A stretch of DNA of 64,000 nt from an uncultured Coriobacteriaceae bacterium (GCA_902778135.1 CACYWP010000011.1:1-64000), one strand, 5' to 3'. Counted from the stretch's first letter, positions 35,580-45,633 are shown. Numbers and translations: made by a program. The notes: generated by a model not told the origin, from the letters alone.

Positions 35580-36506
35580 ATGGAGGAAGCCGTACGGACG
35601 CATCGTCTCGCCAGCGACGGGACGCTTGCCAGCAACGTGTTCGACTGTGCGCTCGCCTTCGAGGGCGGCGGGTACCGCGCCGCGTACACCGCGGGCATCG
35701 TGGTCGTCCTACTCGAGCGGGAGATCTACTTCGACTACGTGTGCGGCATCTCCGCCGGGGCCAGCCACACGCTCAACTACCTCTCACGCGACATCCCGCG
35801 TGCCGTGCTCGCCTTCCTGGGCGTCGACGGCACCGAGCGGCTGGGCGGGCTGGGCTCGTTCGTGCGCGGCAAGGGCTACTTCAATGCGGACTACATGTAC
35901 GAGGGCTGCCTCTTCGACGGCTTCTTCCCCTTCGACTGGCGGACCTTCGCAGCCAACCCCGCACGCATGAGGCTGCAGGCCTTCGAGCGCGACACGGGCA
36001 GGACGGCCACCTTCGGCCGTGAGGACGCCCATGACATCAGGAGCCTCTTCCAGCTCGCGCGGGCCAGCGCCACCATCCCCATCGCCATGAACCCCTCCCC
36101 CATCGACGGCGTCACCTACTTCGACGGCGGGCTGGGCGAAGGCGCCGGCATCCCCCTGCGCATGGCAGAGCGGGACGGCTTCGAGCGCACGGTGCTCGTG
36201 GCCACACGCCCCGCCGGCTATCGCAAGAAGCCCCTGTCCCCACGCGCACGCAAGGTGATGGGACGCCTGTTGGGACGCCATCCCCACCTGCTGGAGGCCG
36301 TGCTGACGCGCAACGAGCGCTACAACGCCGAGCTCGACCGCGTCGCCCGGCTCGAGCGCGAGGGCTCGGTCCTCGTCATCCGTCCCGACGAGATGCCCGT
36401 CAGCAACGGCACGCTGGACTCGCGCAAGCTCGAGGCCGCCTACCAGCAGGGATACGACCAGGCGCTGCGGGAGCTGCCGCGTCTGAGGGACTTCGTGGGC
36501 CTGTAG
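35580..36506 (+). CDS. Patatin-like phospholipase (RssA/YjjU type)
   Basis: A 308-residue serine lipase-fold protein. The catalytic dyad and oxyanion hole are clear: ALAFEGGGYRAAYTAG (G-G-G-x-R), CGISAGAS (nucleophile Ser in GxSxG) and YFDGGLGEG (Asp in DGG). These enzymes hydrolyse acyl esters of lipids; the natural substrate is not known. The start ATG 35580 follows GGGAGG. It diverges from the sirtuin gene and precedes exonuclease III. Confidence 0.92.
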   Translation: MEEAVRTHRLASDGTLASNVFDCALAFEGGGYRAAYTAGIVVVLLEREIYFDYVCGISAGASHTLNYLSRDIPRAVLAFLGVDGTERLGGLGSFVRGKGYFNADYMYEGCLFDGFFPFDWRTFAANPARMRLQAFERDTGRTATFGREDAHDIRSLFQLARASATIPIAMNPSPIDGVTYFDGGLGEGAGIPLRMAERDGFERTVLVATRPAGYRKKPLSPRARKVMGRLLGRHPHLLEAVLTRNERYNAELDRVARLEREGSVLVIRPDEMPVSNGTLDSRKLEAAYQQGYDQALRELPRLRDFVGL

Positions 36507-36612
36507 GCTGCGATGCCGGCGCACGGATGGCCGGGGCCGGGGAGACGCGACGCGCCAGCATCCGTTGCAACCGATATACTGGCAGGGTCAACCGCTATCC
36601 CAAGGAGCCCCC

Positions 36613-37410
36613 ATGCCCCACGCCACCCCGCGCGAGCTGCGCCTCATCTCCTGGAACGTCAACGGGCTGCGCGCCACGCTGAAGAAGGACCCGTCGTTTC
36701 CCCAGGTGTTCGAGCAGTTCGATGCCGACGTCTTTGCCATCCAGGAGACCAAGCTGCAGGACGACCAGCGCACCAAGCTTGCCGACATCCGGTTCCCAGG
36801 CTACCACCAGACGTGGAACTTCGCCGACCGCAAGGGCTACTCGGGCACGGCCGTCTGGAGCCGCGAGGAACCGCTGCAGGTCATCCGCCAGATCGGCTGC
36901 GAGGTGGCGGACGACGAGGGCCGCGTCTGCGCGCTGGAGTTCCCGACCTATTGGCTCGTCGACGTCTACACCCCCAACGCCCAGGACGGGCTGCGCCGCC
37001 TGGAGACGCGCCTTGCGTGGGACGCGCGCTACCGCGACTTCCTGCGCGAGCTGGACGCCGACAAGCCGGTCGTCACCTGCGGAGACTTCAACGTCGCCCA
37101 CGAGGAGATCGACCTGAAGAACCCCAAGACCAACCACGAGAACCCCGGCTTCTCCGACGAGGAGCGCGAAAGCTTCGGAAAGCTGCTGGACGCGGGCTTC
37201 ACCGACACGTTCCGCGCGAGCTTCCCCGAGCTCGAGGGGGCCTACAGCTGGTGGAGCTACCGGGGGCGCGCCCGCGAGCGCAACACCGGCTGGCGCATCG
37301 ACTACTTCCTGGTCAGCGACCGCGTGGCCGACCAGGTGACCGGCGCCTACATCTACAACGAGGTCTTTGGCAGCGACCACTGCCCCGTGGGATTGAGCAT
37401 CCGGCTGTAG
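36613..37410 (+). CDS. xth: Exodeoxyribonuclease III / AP endonuclease
   Basis: A 265-residue EEP-family enzyme for base-excision repair. It begins RLISWNVNGLRATLKK, with AIQETKLQ (Glu ligand), VDVYTPNAQDG, CGDFNVAHEEIDLKNPK (Asp-Asn), TDTFRASFP, WWSYRGRARERNTGWRIDYFL and GSDHCPVGL (final His). ATG 36613 follows AAGGAG. It ends 13 bases from the end of the convergent PHP gene. Confidence 0.96.
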   Translation: MPHATPRELRLISWNVNGLRATLKKDPSFPQVFEQFDADVFAIQETKLQDDQRTKLADIRFPGYHQTWNFADRKGYSGTAVWSREEPLQVIRQIGCEVADDEGRVCALEFPTYWLVDVYTPNAQDGLRRLETRLAWDARYRDFLRELDADKPVVTCGDFNVAHEEIDLKNPKTNHENPGFSDEERESFGKLLDAGFTDTFRASFPELEGAYSWWSYRGRARERNTGWRIDYFLVSDRVADQVTGAYIYNEVFGSDHCPVGLSIRL

Positions 37411-37423
37411 CGGGCTGGGAGCC

Positions 37424-38224
37424 CTAACCGAGCGTCCGCTCCCATACCCGCAGGAAGGTCTCGGCATCACGCGTCGCCACCAGCCGCGCCGGGTAGCCGA
37501 CCTCCTCCAGCAGCCGCCGCGTGCGGTCGAGCCGTGCGACGTCGCAGGAGATGTGCGCGTCCGAGGCCGTCGACACCATGCACCCCGCCGCCAGGCAGCG
37601 TTCGACGATATGCCTACAGCGCTCGCCACAGTCCTGACGCCCATAGAGGCTGCCCTCGTTGACCTCGATGAGCTTGCCCAGGTCGCGAGCCGCCGTCGCG
37701 ACCTCGTCGATGTCAAAGTCCAGCCCAGAGCGGCCGACATGCCCCAGCATCAGCACCTTTGGATGCTCCAACGCCCGCAGGTAGGTGCGCGTCAGCTGCT
37801 CGCGCGAGGCGCCCTTCGCCCATGGCCTGCCGTGCACGCTGGCGATGACATAGTCGCAATCCCTGAAGACCGCCTCCTGCAGCGTCTCGCCCGGCTCCTC
37901 GACCGGCCCGCCCAGACGCCGCTGCACGGGCATGTCCCATCCGTACAGATGCCCGTCCAGATCGACGATGTCCGCCTCGCAACCGTGCATCAGGCGCACG
38001 CCATGCCACATGCGAGGCCAGGTCTCGAAGTTGAGGAAGTGCTGGTAGTCCCGCAGGTCGACGCCCGTCTGGGGCTCTGGGCAGACCATGGGCGAGAAAT
38101 GGTCGGTCACGCCCAGCAGCTCGAAGCGCAGCTCTGCTGCGGCGCGGACGTTCTCCTCGACCGTGGAGTACGCATGGCGGGAGAAGACCGTGTGGGTGTG
38201 GGTGTCGCAGGCGATGTGCACCAT
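37424..38224 (-). CDS. PHP-domain phosphatase (YcdX-like)
   Basis: 266 residues. The metal-binding HxH motif is in CDTHTHTVFSRHAY, followed by LGVTDHFS, HGCEADIVD, IASVHGRPW, LGHVGRS and a C-terminal STASDAHIS. These match PHP hydrolases of the YcdX/HisK class with a trinuclear metal site. The substrate is unknown; histidinol phosphatase activity is possible, but no his genes are near. ATG 38224 is preceded by AGGAAGG. It lies downstream of the aminotransferase after a terminator. Confidence 0.88.
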   Translation of the reverse strand: MVHIACDTHTHTVFSRHAYSTVEENVRAAAELRFELLGVTDHFSPMVCPEPQTGVDLRDYQHFLNFETWPRMWHGVRLMHGCEADIVDLDGHLYGWDMPVQRRLGGPVEEPGETLQEAVFRDCDYVIASVHGRPWAKGASREQLTRTYLRALEHPKVLMLGHVGRSGLDFDIDEVATAARDLGKLIEVNEGSLYGRQDCGERCRHIVERCLAAGCMVSTASDAHISCDVARLDRTRRLLEEVGYPARLVATRDAETFLRVWERTLG

Positions 38225-38249
38225 GGCCGACCCTTCCTGGGGGTATGGG

Positions 38250-38289
38250 GGCACGCCCCTCCCTGCCGCGGGGCCGGGAGGGGCGTGCC
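38250..38289 (-). terminator. Strong hairpin between aminotransferase and PHP genes
   Basis: GGCACGCCCCTCCC pairs perfectly with GGGAGGGGCGTGCC. It is just downstream of the aminotransferase on the minus strand. Confidence 0.75.
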
Positions 38290-38308
38290 TCGGTTTGCTT
38301 GCGATTGG

Positions 38309-39490
38309 CTACTCGTAGAGGGCCTTGAGCTTGGCCCATGCGGGCATGGAGTTGACGATGGTCTCGTAGCTGACGCAATAGCCGATGCGGACCCAGCCCG
38401 GGCAGCCGAACGAGTCGGACGGGACGGGCAGCAGGTCCAGCTTCTTGCACTGCTCGAAGAAGGCGCCGGCATCGGGCTCCAGCGCCTTGACCCACAGGTA
38501 GAAGGCGCCATCCGGCTCGATGTACTCGTAGCCCAGACTGCCCAGCCCCTCGGTGAGAGCCTTGCGGTTGCGCGCGTAGGCCTCGACGTCGGACGGCTCG
38601 TCCACGCAGTCGATGAGCACGCGCTGGAAGATGGCCGGCGCGCAGACGAAGCCCAGCTTGCGACCAGCGCCAGCCACGGCCAGCACCAGCTCGTCATGCT
38701 CGGGATTGGCGGGCGGCACCAGCACCCAGCCGATGCGCTCGCCCGGCAGGCTCAGGCTCTTCGAGTAGGAGTAGGTGACGATCGTGCGGTCGTAGACGTC
38801 GGGCACCCACGGGACCTCGATGCCATAGACGATCTCGCGGTAGGGCTCGTCCGAGATCAGGTAGATGCGCGTGCCCAGCTCCTCCTCGCGCTCGTGCAGC
38901 ACCTCGGCGAGGGCGTCCAGGTTGGCACGCGAGTAGACCGAGCCGACCGGGTTGTTGGGCGAGTTGATGACCACGGCCTTGGTGTGCTCGTTGATGGCGG
39001 CGCGGACCGCCTCCGTGTCGATCTGGAAGGTGCTCGCGTCGGCCATGACCTCGATGCAGGCGGCGCCGGACGTCTCGATCCACACGCGGTACTCGGGGAA
39101 GTACGGGGCGATGACGATAATCTCGTCCCCTGCGTTGACCAGCGCATGGAAGCTGATGGACAGCGAGGCCGCCGCGCCGCAGGTGAGGTAGAGGTCGTTC
39201 GGTCCATAGGCGGTGCCGAAGCGACGGTTGAGCGACTTGGCCACGGCCTCGCGCGCGGACGGCAGGCCGGCCGCAGGGGTGTAGCCATGCACCTGGGTCG
39301 GCGGAAGGGTCAGGCTGTGCTCGAGGGAGGCGCGCACGGCCTCGGGCGCCGGGATGGACGGGTTGCCCAGGCTGAAGTCATAGACGTTCTCCGCGCCGAT
39401 GGCCGCCTTGCGCGCGGCCCCATAGGCCGCGATCTCGCGGATGGACGACTTGGCCGCGCCGTAGTCGTAGCTCTTCTGGTTGATGGACAT
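38309..39490 (-). CDS. PLP-dependent aminotransferase, class I/II
   Basis: A 393-residue fold-type I aminotransferase. Motifs: FSLGNPSIPAPEAV, HGYTPAAGLPSAREAV, INSPNNPVGSVYS, LISDEPYREIVYG (the DxxY that binds PLP), and TYSYSKSLSLPGERIGW with the Schiff-base Lys. C-terminal Arg region CPGWVRIGYCVSYE contacts the substrate carboxylate. Aspartate- or aromatic-type specificity cannot be told apart. I use ATG 39490 (GAGGGGAG upstream); a longer open frame continues to 39766 but is not family-like. Confidence 0.93.
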   Translation of the reverse strand: MSINQKSYDYGAAKSSIREIAAYGAARKAAIGAENVYDFSLGNPSIPAPEAVRASLEHSLTLPPTQVHGYTPAAGLPSAREAVAKSLNRRFGTAYGPNDLYLTCGAAASLSISFHALVNAGDEIIVIAPYFPEYRVWIETSGAACIEVMADASTFQIDTEAVRAAINEHTKAVVINSPNNPVGSVYSRANLDALAEVLHEREEELGTRIYLISDEPYREIVYGIEVPWVPDVYDRTIVTYSYSKSLSLPGERIGWVLVPPANPEHDELVLAVAGAGRKLGFVCAPAIFQRVLIDCVDEPSDVEAYARNRKALTEGLGSLGYEYIEPDGAFYLWVKALEPDAGAFFEQCKKLDLLPVPSDSFGCPGWVRIGYCVSYETIVNSMPAWAKLKALYE

Positions 39491-39569
39491 GGAAGTGACT
39501 CCCCTCTCGTCGCGTATGCGCACCATTGTACGCGCAGCCACGGCCACGCTGGTTTCGCATACGTGACAA

Positions 39570-39609
39570 GGCGGCGCGACAGGGAGACTCACCACCCTGC
39601 CACGCCGCC
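39570..39609 (-). terminator. Terminator after ftsH
   Basis: GGCGGCG...CAGGG pairs with CCCTG...CGCCGCC (internal bulges) in the gap between ftsH and the aminotransferase gene. Confidence 0.55.
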
Positions 39610-39641
39610 TCGCGGTCGCGCCTGTCGCCCTCGTGCACCCG

Positions 39642-41720
39642 CTACTCTGCCGAGGTGCCCGCCATCGGCGGCTCGGGCAGGGGGACGGGCACCACGGCAG
39701 GCTCCTCCACCGGCACCGGACGCTGGGAGCCCAGCCCACCGCCATCGCCCCTTCCCGGACCATCATCGAGGTGACGCGGCTGGGCGTCGTCGGGCGCCTC
39801 GACGTCGCCGGCAGGCTCCGTCGCGTGCTGCGCCACGTAGGTATCGTAGGTCCCGTCGAGCAGCGCGAGCATCTGCTCGCCCTCGACCGTCTCCTCCTCC
39901 AGCAGCACGGCCGCCATCTGGTGCATGCGGTCCGCGTGGGCCGACAGGATCTGGCGCGCCCGCTCGTGCGCCTCGCGCATGATGCGCTCGACCTCGTCGT
40001 CGATGCGCTTGGTGGTCTCGGCGGAGAGGTCCTGGTGGTTGGCGTAGTCGCGCCCCAGGAACACCTCGCGCTGGGCCTCGCCGTAGACCTGCGTCCCCAG
40101 CGCCTCGCTCATGCCATAGCGCGTCACCATCTCGCGCGCCATCTTGGTGGCCCGCTCCAGGTCGTTGGACGCGCCGGTGGTGATGTCGTCGCAGAACAGC
40201 TCCTCCGCCGTGCGGCCGCCCAGGAACACGGCCAGGTCGTCCAGCATGGAGCTGCGCGTCTCCAGGAAGTGGTCCTCCTCGGGCAGCGACAGCGTGTAGC
40301 CCAGCGCCTGCCCGCGAGCGATGATGCTGATCTTGTGCACCGGGTCCGCGTTTTCCAGCAGGTGTCCCACCAGGGCGTGGCCGCTCTCGTGGTAGGCGAT
40401 CGTCCGACGCTCGGCCTCGGTCATCACGCGGCCCTTCTTCTCGGGACCGGCGATGACGCGCTCCATGGCCTCCTCGATCTCGGGCATGCCGATGGTCTCC
40501 TTGCGCCGGCGCGCTGCCAGCAGCGCCGCCTCGTTCATCAGGTTGGCCAGGTCGGCGCCCGTGAAGCCCGGGGTCAGCTTGGCCAGCCGCGCGAAGTCGA
40601 CCTCGCCCTTCAGCGGCTTGTTGGCCGCATGCACGCGCAGGATCTGCTCACGTCCCTTGACGTCGGGACGGTCCACCGTCACCTGGCGGTCGAAGCGCCC
40701 CGGACGCAACAGCGCCGGGTCCAGGATGTCGGGACGGTTGGTGGCAGCCACCAGGATGACCGCCGAGCTGTCCTCGAAGCCGTCCATCTCGACCAGCATC
40801 TGGTTGAGCGTCTGCTCGCGCTCGTCGTGGCTGCCGCCCACGCCCGCGCCGCGCTGGCGACCCACCGCGTCGATCTCGTCGATGAAGATGATGGCCGGCG
40901 CAGCCTCCTTGGCCTGCTTGAACAGGTCGCGCACGCGGCTCGCGCCGACGCCCACGAACATCTCGACGAAGTCCGATCCGCTGATGGAGAAGAAGGGCAC
41001 GCCCGCCTCGCCCGCGATGGCCTTGGCCAGCAGTGTCTTGCCGCATCCCGGGGGGCCCACCAGCAGCACGCCGTGCGGGATCTTGGCGCCCATGCGCAGG
41101 TAGCGCTCGGGCTCGGCCAGGAAGTCGCGTACCTCCTGCAGCTCCTCGACGGCCTCGTCGATGCCTGCGACGTCGGAGAACTTGACCTTGGGCCGCGTCT
41201 CCTCGGTGGTCTGGGCCTTGGTGCGACCGAAGTTCATCGCCCGGCCGTTCTGGCCCTGGATCTGGTTCATGAAGTAGAGCAGCGCCGCGACGAGGATGAG
41301 GGTGGGCAGGCCGGTGGTCAGCAGCAGCTCCCAGAGCGAGCCGTCGGTGGTGTCGATGTCGAAGGTGACGTCGGGATGGTCGGCCAGCAGCTCCTGCAGG
41401 CTGTCCGGTCCGACGTAGTAGGTCTCGAACGACGACAGGGCGTCCTCGTTGCCGACCTTCTCGGGGTTCGGCCAGAAGTCGCCGGTCGTCAGGCCGTCGC
41501 TGGTCTTGTACGTCACGCTCTCGACGCGGTTCTCCTTGACTGCCGTCACGAACTCGTTGGTGCTGATCGTGATGGCCTTGCCCCCGGAGACGAAGCCCTG
41601 ACGGAAGCTGTAGGCCATGTAGGCGACCAGGGTGATGATCACGACCGCGTAGATGATGCCGGTGCGGCGGTCGCGCGGGCCGCCGGGCATGGCACTGCGA
41701 TTGTCGTCGTTGTCTGCCAC
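39642..41720 (-). CDS. ftsH: ATP-dependent zinc metalloprotease FtsH
   Basis: 692 residues. Two membrane segments (about 22-40 and 125-145) flank a small outer domain, then the AAA+ module: Walker A GPPGCGKT (Cys where Thr is usual), Walker [12 protein letters not shown], the [14 protein letters not shown], then the zinc protease [10 protein letters not shown]. The C-terminal 60 residues are a Pro/Asp-rich tail. It starts at GTG 41720 behind GAGGAGAG. The order tilS-hpt-ftsH is widely conserved in bacteria. Confidence 0.97.
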   Translation of the reverse strand: MADNDDNRSAMPGGPRDRRTGIIYAVVIITLVAYMAYSFRQGFVSGGKAITISTNEFVTAVKENRVESVTYKTSDGLTTGDFWPNPEKVGNEDALSSFETYYVGPDSLQELLADHPDVTFDIDTTDGSLWELLLTTGLPTLILVAALLYFMNQIQGQNGRAMNFGRTKAQTTEETRPKVKFSDVAGIDEAVEELQEVRDFLAEPERYLRMGAKIPHGVLLVGPPGCGKTLLAKAIAGEAGVPFFSISGSDFVEMFVGVGASRVRDLFKQAKEAAPAIIFIDEIDAVGRQRGAGVGGSHDEREQTLNQMLVEMDGFEDSSAVILVAATNRPDILDPALLRPGRFDRQVTVDRPDVKGREQILRVHAANKPLKGEVDFARLAKLTPGFTGADLANLMNEAALLAARRRKETIGMPEIEEAMERVIAGPEKKGRVMTEAERRTIAYHESGHALVGHLLENADPVHKISIIARGQALGYTLSLPEEDHFLETRSSMLDDLAVFLGGRTAEELFCDDITTGASNDLERATKMAREMVTRYGMSEALGTQVYGEAQREVFLGRDYANHQDLSAETTKRIDDEVERIMREAHERARQILSAHADRMHQMAAVLLEEETVEGEQMLALLDGTYDTYVAQHATEPAGDVEAPDDAQPRHLDDGPGRGDGGGLGSQRPVPVEEPAVVPVPLPEPPMAGTSAE

Positions 41721-41762
41721 GAAAACTCTCCTCGATGCTCGAACGCTGGGTGCGTGGGAACG

Positions 41763-42314
41763 CTAGCTGTACACCTCGGGCTTCAGGACGCCCACGAAGG
41801 GCAGGTTGCGATAGTGCTCGGCGTAGTCCAGCCCGTAGCCCACGATGAAGGAGTCAGGCACGTGCGTGCCCACGTAGGTTGCCGCGATGGCGGGCTTGTG
41901 GCCGGGCACGTCCTTGACCGAGAACGCGCAGATGCGAATCGACTTGGGGTGACGCTCCTCCAACAGGCGAACGAGGTACGACAGCGTCAGGCCCGAGTCC
42001 AGGATGTCCTCGGCGATGATGACGTGACGACCCTCGATCGGGGTGTCGAGGTCCTTGACGATGCGCACGACGCCGGAGCTCTTGACGCCCGTCCCGTAGC
42101 TGGAGACCGCCATGAAGTCGACGGTGCAGGGCACGGTGATGGCGCGCATCAGGTCGGCGGTGAAGACAAAGGCGCCGCGCAGCACGGCCACGATAAGCGG
42201 GTTCTTGTCAGCGTAGTCGACCGAGATCTCGGCGCCGAGGCGCGCGACGATCTCCGCGATGTCCTGCTCGCTGAGGATGACGCTTTCGATGTCTGGGTGC
42301 AGCTGCTCTGGCAT
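41763..42314 (-). CDS. hpt: Hypoxanthine phosphoribosyltransferase
   Basis: 183 residues; salvages hypoxanthine/guanine with PRPP. The PRPP motif is HVIIAEDILDSGLTLSYL; the N-terminal strand VAVLRGAFVFTADLMR and the MAVSSYGTG loop are typical, as is the C-terminal FIVGYGLDYAEHYRNLPFVGVL. ATG 42314 follows AGGGAGG. It lies between tilS and ftsH, 42 bases from the latter. Confidence 0.96.
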   Translation of the reverse strand: MPEQLHPDIESVILSEQDIAEIVARLGAEISVDYADKNPLIVAVLRGAFVFTADLMRAITVPCTVDFMAVSSYGTGVKSSGVVRIVKDLDTPIEGRHVIIAEDILDSGLTLSYLVRLLEERHPKSIRICAFSVKDVPGHKPAIAATYVGTHVPDSFIVGYGLDYAEHYRNLPFVGVLKPEVYS

Positions 42315-42469
42315 GGGGCCTCCCTGGTTCGACGCGATGCTCCGACGCATTCCCACAAAGGGTTATTCTAGCAGCTGGGTTGATGTTGCGCAGACAACCG
42401 ACCGTCGCTCCATGTTGTGACGCGCACGGTCGGCCGGGGTCGTGCGCGACCGGACCGCGCGCGGAGTCG

Positions 42470-43984
42470 CTACTCCAGCGTCAGCTCGAGCATCGTCCGC
42501 GTGTCGGGGGTCACCCGCACGCGCTCGTCGGCACGGATGCCCGCCACCCACACGACCGTCCCCGTCGGGGAGGTGCGCACGATGGGCACGCCGGGGCGCT
42601 CCGCGGTCGGCACGTGGGCCTCGGCCAGCAGGTCGGAGAGCTTCTTGGACTGGCCGTGCATGCCCAGCGGACACAGGACGTCGCCCGGTTGGACCCCATC
42701 GACCCAAAGGCGTCCCCCCTGCGTGGGGTCGACGCCCGCGGCAGCGGCGTCCACCAGCACCGACTGGCCCGCCCATTCGCGGCCGTGCGCCTGGGCGACC
42801 TCGGCCGCACGCGAGCCCGCCGGGACGCCCACCAGCCGTGCCACCAGGGTGCGGCCGTCCGCCAGCCCCAGCGTCCCCGGCACCTGCAGCCATGCCGCCT
42901 CGGCGCCGCTGGCCTCGCCCACGCGCACCACCAGCAGGCCGAACTCCACCCGCACGTCCACGTCGACCGGCACCGTGCACGAGCCCCTGCCCGCGGCAAC
43001 CAGCTGCAGCACCTGGGCGACGTGACGTGCCTCCAGGCGTGCGCCCGGGCACACCGTCAGCAGCGCCTTGCGCACCACGCGACGCGCGAGCGCCACGTCG
43101 GAGGCCCCCAGCCGCGCCGCGTCGAGGGCGACCATCCCCTCCCCCTCGCGGCGCGTGAGGTCGCGGTAGGCCCGCGACGCCAGCTGGTCCAGATAGGCAT
43201 CCTCGTCGGACAGAAGGTCGCAGGTCGTGGCCAGGCTGGCGGCCACCTTGGGGTTGCGGCGCCGGGCGACGGGCATCAGCTCGTGGCGCACGAAGGCGCG
43301 CAGGTAGCGCGTGTCGTGGTTGGTGTCGTCCTCGCGCCACACGATGCCGCGCATGCGCAGCAGGTCGCACAGCTGGTCGTGGGTCCAGTCGATGAGCGGC
43401 CGTACGATGCGGTTTCGCCGGCGGGGAATCGAGGAGAGGCCCGCTGGGCCCGTTCCGCGGATCGCGTTCATGAAGAAGGTCTCGGCGCGATCGTCCGCCG
43501 TGTGCGCCGTCAGGATGCGCGCCGACGAGCGCGGCACCCCCCACTCTTCGGAGAGGCGGTTGGCCAGCTCGGCCGCCGCGGCATAGCGCACCTCGCGGCC
43601 CACGTTCTCGACATTGCCGCCCATCGCGTCACCCGATTCGCGTGCGCCACGTGCCAGCGCGGCCACGTCCACGCGCCGCACCGTGCAGGGGATGCCGTAG
43701 CGCCCCGCCAGCTCGCGCACGAACTCCTCGTCCTCCTCCGCGTCGAGGCCGCGCAGCCCGTGGTTGACGTGCAGGACGTGCAGCCGCTCGCGCGCGATGC
43801 GCGCCGCCCCGCGACCGTCGTCGATGTTCAGCTTGGAGGTGGCCGCCAGGACGAGCAGGGCCGTCGAGTCCGCACCGCCGGACACCATCAGCACCACCGG
43901 GGCTCCCAGCTCGGGGTCGTCCCGTCCCGAGGGCCATTCGAAGCGTTCCTCTCCGCCGGCATATCTGCGCATCACGCTGGGCAT
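42470..43984 (-). CDS. tilS: tRNA(Ile)-lysidine synthetase
   Basis: 504 residues; converts C34 of tRNA-Ile(CAU) to lysidine. The PP-loop SGGADSTALLVLA is near residue 35, followed by LHVLHVNHGLRG, LTAHTADDRAETFFMNAIRGTGPAGLSSI and RPLIDWTHDQLCDLLR. The C-terminal region ends in the TilS anticodon-binding type (GQSKKLSDLLAEAHVP, ERPGVPIV). Here SGGADS differs from SGGxDS only in the usual variable position. ATG 43984 follows GAGGGGGAG. Confidence 0.95.
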   Translation of the reverse strand: MPSVMRRYAGGEERFEWPSGRDDPELGAPVVLMVSGGADSTALLVLAATSKLNIDDGRGAARIARERLHVLHVNHGLRGLDAEEDEEFVRELAGRYGIPCTVRRVDVAALARGARESGDAMGGNVENVGREVRYAAAAELANRLSEEWGVPRSSARILTAHTADDRAETFFMNAIRGTGPAGLSSIPRRRNRIVRPLIDWTHDQLCDLLRMRGIVWREDDTNHDTRYLRAFVRHELMPVARRRNPKVAASLATTCDLLSDEDAYLDQLASRAYRDLTRREGEGMVALDAARLGASDVALARRVVRKALLTVCPGARLEARHVAQVLQLVAAGRGSCTVPVDVDVRVEFGLLVVRVGEASGAEAAWLQVPGTLGLADGRTLVARLVGVPAGSRAAEVAQAHGREWAGQSVLVDAAAAGVDPTQGGRLWVDGVQPGDVLCPLGMHGQSKKLSDLLAEAHVPTAERPGVPIVRTSPTGTVVWVAGIRADERVRVTPDTRTMLELTLE

Positions 43985-44152
43985 GCGCTCCCCCTCTCAC
44001 AAGATTCTCTGAAGGATGGTACCAGACGCGACCGACAGGACCCGCCTCCGAGCCCCGGGTCGGGCGACCCGGCCAGCAGGCCCGTCTCCGCCGCTGGCCT
44101 GACCCGACCCGTTTGCGCTACGCTATCCCCCGCACACCACAGGAAGGACGCC

Positions 44153-44935
44153 ATGACACCGCTCATCCATCTCTATCTGCTGGCCAGTGGGTCGAAGGGC
44201 AACGCGGCCGTGGTCGAGGGGCCAGAAGGATCGGTCCTGGTCGACTGCGGCATCTCCCGCAAGGAGCTGCGCCGGCGCGCCGGCCTCGTCGACTGCGACC
44301 TGGGCCGGGTCCGCGCGATCCTGGTCACTCACGAGCACAGCGACCACGTCGGCGGCCTGCCCGTCATCTGCAAGCACTTTGACGGCCCGGTCTACGCCAC
44401 CGCGGGCACCGCATCCTGCACGCGCCTGGCGCCCTTCGACGTCACCACGGTACGACATGGCTGCACCCTCTCGCTGGCGGGCATGCGCATCCAGGCCTTC
44501 CCGCTCTCGCATGACGTGGCCGATCCGATGGCCTTCCGCTTCGAGGTGCCGGGAGACGACGGGCCACGAGACGCCGTCGGATGGGCGACCGACACGGGCG
44601 TGCTCACCGACGAGGCGCGGCGGGCCCTGCGCGGCTGCCGCACGCTGGGCATCGAGACCAACCACGACCCCGACATGCTGGCCCATGGGCCCTACCCCTA
44701 CTACCTCAAGGCACGCGTCGGGGGCAGCCACGGCCACCTGTCCAACGTGCAGGCCGCCGAGGCCCTGCCCGACCTCGTCACCAGCCGCACCGAGACCGTC
44801 GTCGGGATGCACGTCTCGGAGAAGAACAACCGCCCCGAGCTGGCCATACGGACGCTGTCCGAGGCCCTTGAGGCGATGGGCCGCACCCCTCGGGTGCGGG
44901 TGGCCAGCCAGACGCAACCCCTGGTCATCTGGTAG
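44153..44935 (+). CDS. YycJ-like metallo-beta-lactamase-fold hydrolase
   Basis: 260 residues. LYLLASGSKGNAAVVEGPEG is the YycJ/WalJ start; the zinc ligands are in TVxHEHSDHVGG, with FPLSHDVADPM (His), GWATDTG (Asp) and GMHVSEKN near the end. YycJ proteins are suspected nucleases linked to replication and the cell wall regulator WalK; here no walKR genes are near. ATG 44153 follows AGGAAGG. It converges on hsp20. Confidence 0.9.
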   Translation: MTPLIHLYLLASGSKGNAAVVEGPEGSVLVDCGISRKELRRRAGLVDCDLGRVRAILVTHEHSDHVGGLPVICKHFDGPVYATAGTASCTRLAPFDVTTVRHGCTLSLAGMRIQAFPLSHDVADPMAFRFEVPGDDGPRDAVGWATDTGVLTDEARRALRGCRTLGIETNHDPDMLAHGPYPYYLKARVGGSHGHLSNVQAAEALPDLVTSRTETVVGMHVSEKNNRPELAIRTLSEALEAMGRTPRVRVASQTQPLVIW

Positions 44936-44970
44936 AGCCAGCACGAGTCGCGTGTGGCTTTGCCCGTACG

Positions 44971-45000
44971 AAAAAAGGGGCGGCGCCGAAGCACCGCCCC
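44971..45000 (-). terminator. Rho-independent terminator of hsp20
   Basis: GGGGCGG pairs with CCGCCCC; on the minus strand the stem is followed by TTTTTT (44971-44976). It ends hsp20 and can also mark the end of the convergent YycJ gene. Confidence 0.85.
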
Positions 45001-45025
45001 AACTCGTCCGCCCATGCGGCACGCG

Positions 45026-45457
45026 CTAGTCGATGGAGACCTTGGTGACGTTGGCCTTGGCATCCTGCTTGGGGATGTTGATGGTCAGGATGCCGTTGTC
45101 CAGCTTGGCGGACAGGCCCTCGGTGGCCGCATCCTTCAGGTACACGCCGCGCGAGGCGCTCCAGGCGCGGGTCTCCTTGTGCAGGTAGTTCTTGCCGTGC
45201 TCCTCCTCGGTCTCGGTCTTGTCGACGGAGATGGAGAGGCGTCCCTCGTTCAGCTCGACGTCAATCTCGTCGCGACCGACACCTGCAAGGTAGGCCGACA
45301 CGACATAGGCGTCGCCCGCATCCTCGACGTCCATCTTGAACGCCTCGTTGCTGTTGACGGCCGACAGCGGCGATGCCAGGAGGTCGTCGAGCATGTCGAA
45401 GGGGAACTGCCTGCGCAGGGCGCGCTCGTAGTTGCTGTACGGAATCATGCTTGCCAT
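45026..45457 (-). CDS. hsp20: Small heat-shock protein Hsp20
   Basis: A 143-residue alpha-crystallin chaperone that holds unfolding proteins. The N-terminus (SNYERALRRQFPFDMLDDLL) is short; the crystallin domain runs from about residue 40 (EAFKMDVEDAGDAYVVSAYLAG) to LSAKLDNGILTINIPKQ, with the C-terminal V/I-x-V motif weak. ATG 45457 is 9 bases after AAAGGA. A HAIR-like operator lies about 160 bases upstream, so HspR control is likely. Confidence 0.95.
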   Translation of the reverse strand: MASMIPYSNYERALRRQFPFDMLDDLLASPLSAVNSNEAFKMDVEDAGDAYVVSAYLAGVGRDEIDVELNEGRLSISVDKTETEEEHGKNYLHKETRAWSASRGVYLKDAATEGLSAKLDNGILTINIPKQDAKANVTKVSID

Positions 45458-45545
45458 GGTACTCATTCCTTTCTGCGAACGTGGGCAAGGCCCGCGTTCC
45501 GAAACGATTGGACGCCTCCTGGGGCGTCCCGGGTGTCATGTTGTT

Positions 45546-45633
45546 TTGTTCCCCATGCGTTGGGTTTTATACAGGAGAACCAAGATTTTCTTAGCTCCAT
45601 ACACTCATCAAATCTAAGTGTATCTATGTTAAG
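45546..45633 (-). promoter_or_regulatory. hsp20 promoter: HAIR-like operator and heat-shock leader motif
   Basis: TCTAAGT-N7-TGTTAAG at 45613-45633 is a HAIR-like inverted site (HAIR: CTTGAGT-N7-ACTCAAG). Minus-strand -10 TATAAA lies at 45566-45571. The sequence TTGTTCCCCATGCG (45546-45559) is shared with the dnaK leader. The rest of the gap to 45853 has no gene and a lower GC stretch. Confidence 0.65.

Noticed and set aside
39642..41720. FtsH with a broken Walker A (GPPGCGKT)
   Set aside because: Cys in place of Thr in the variable position keeps the Gly-Lys-Thr core, so ATP binding should be intact.
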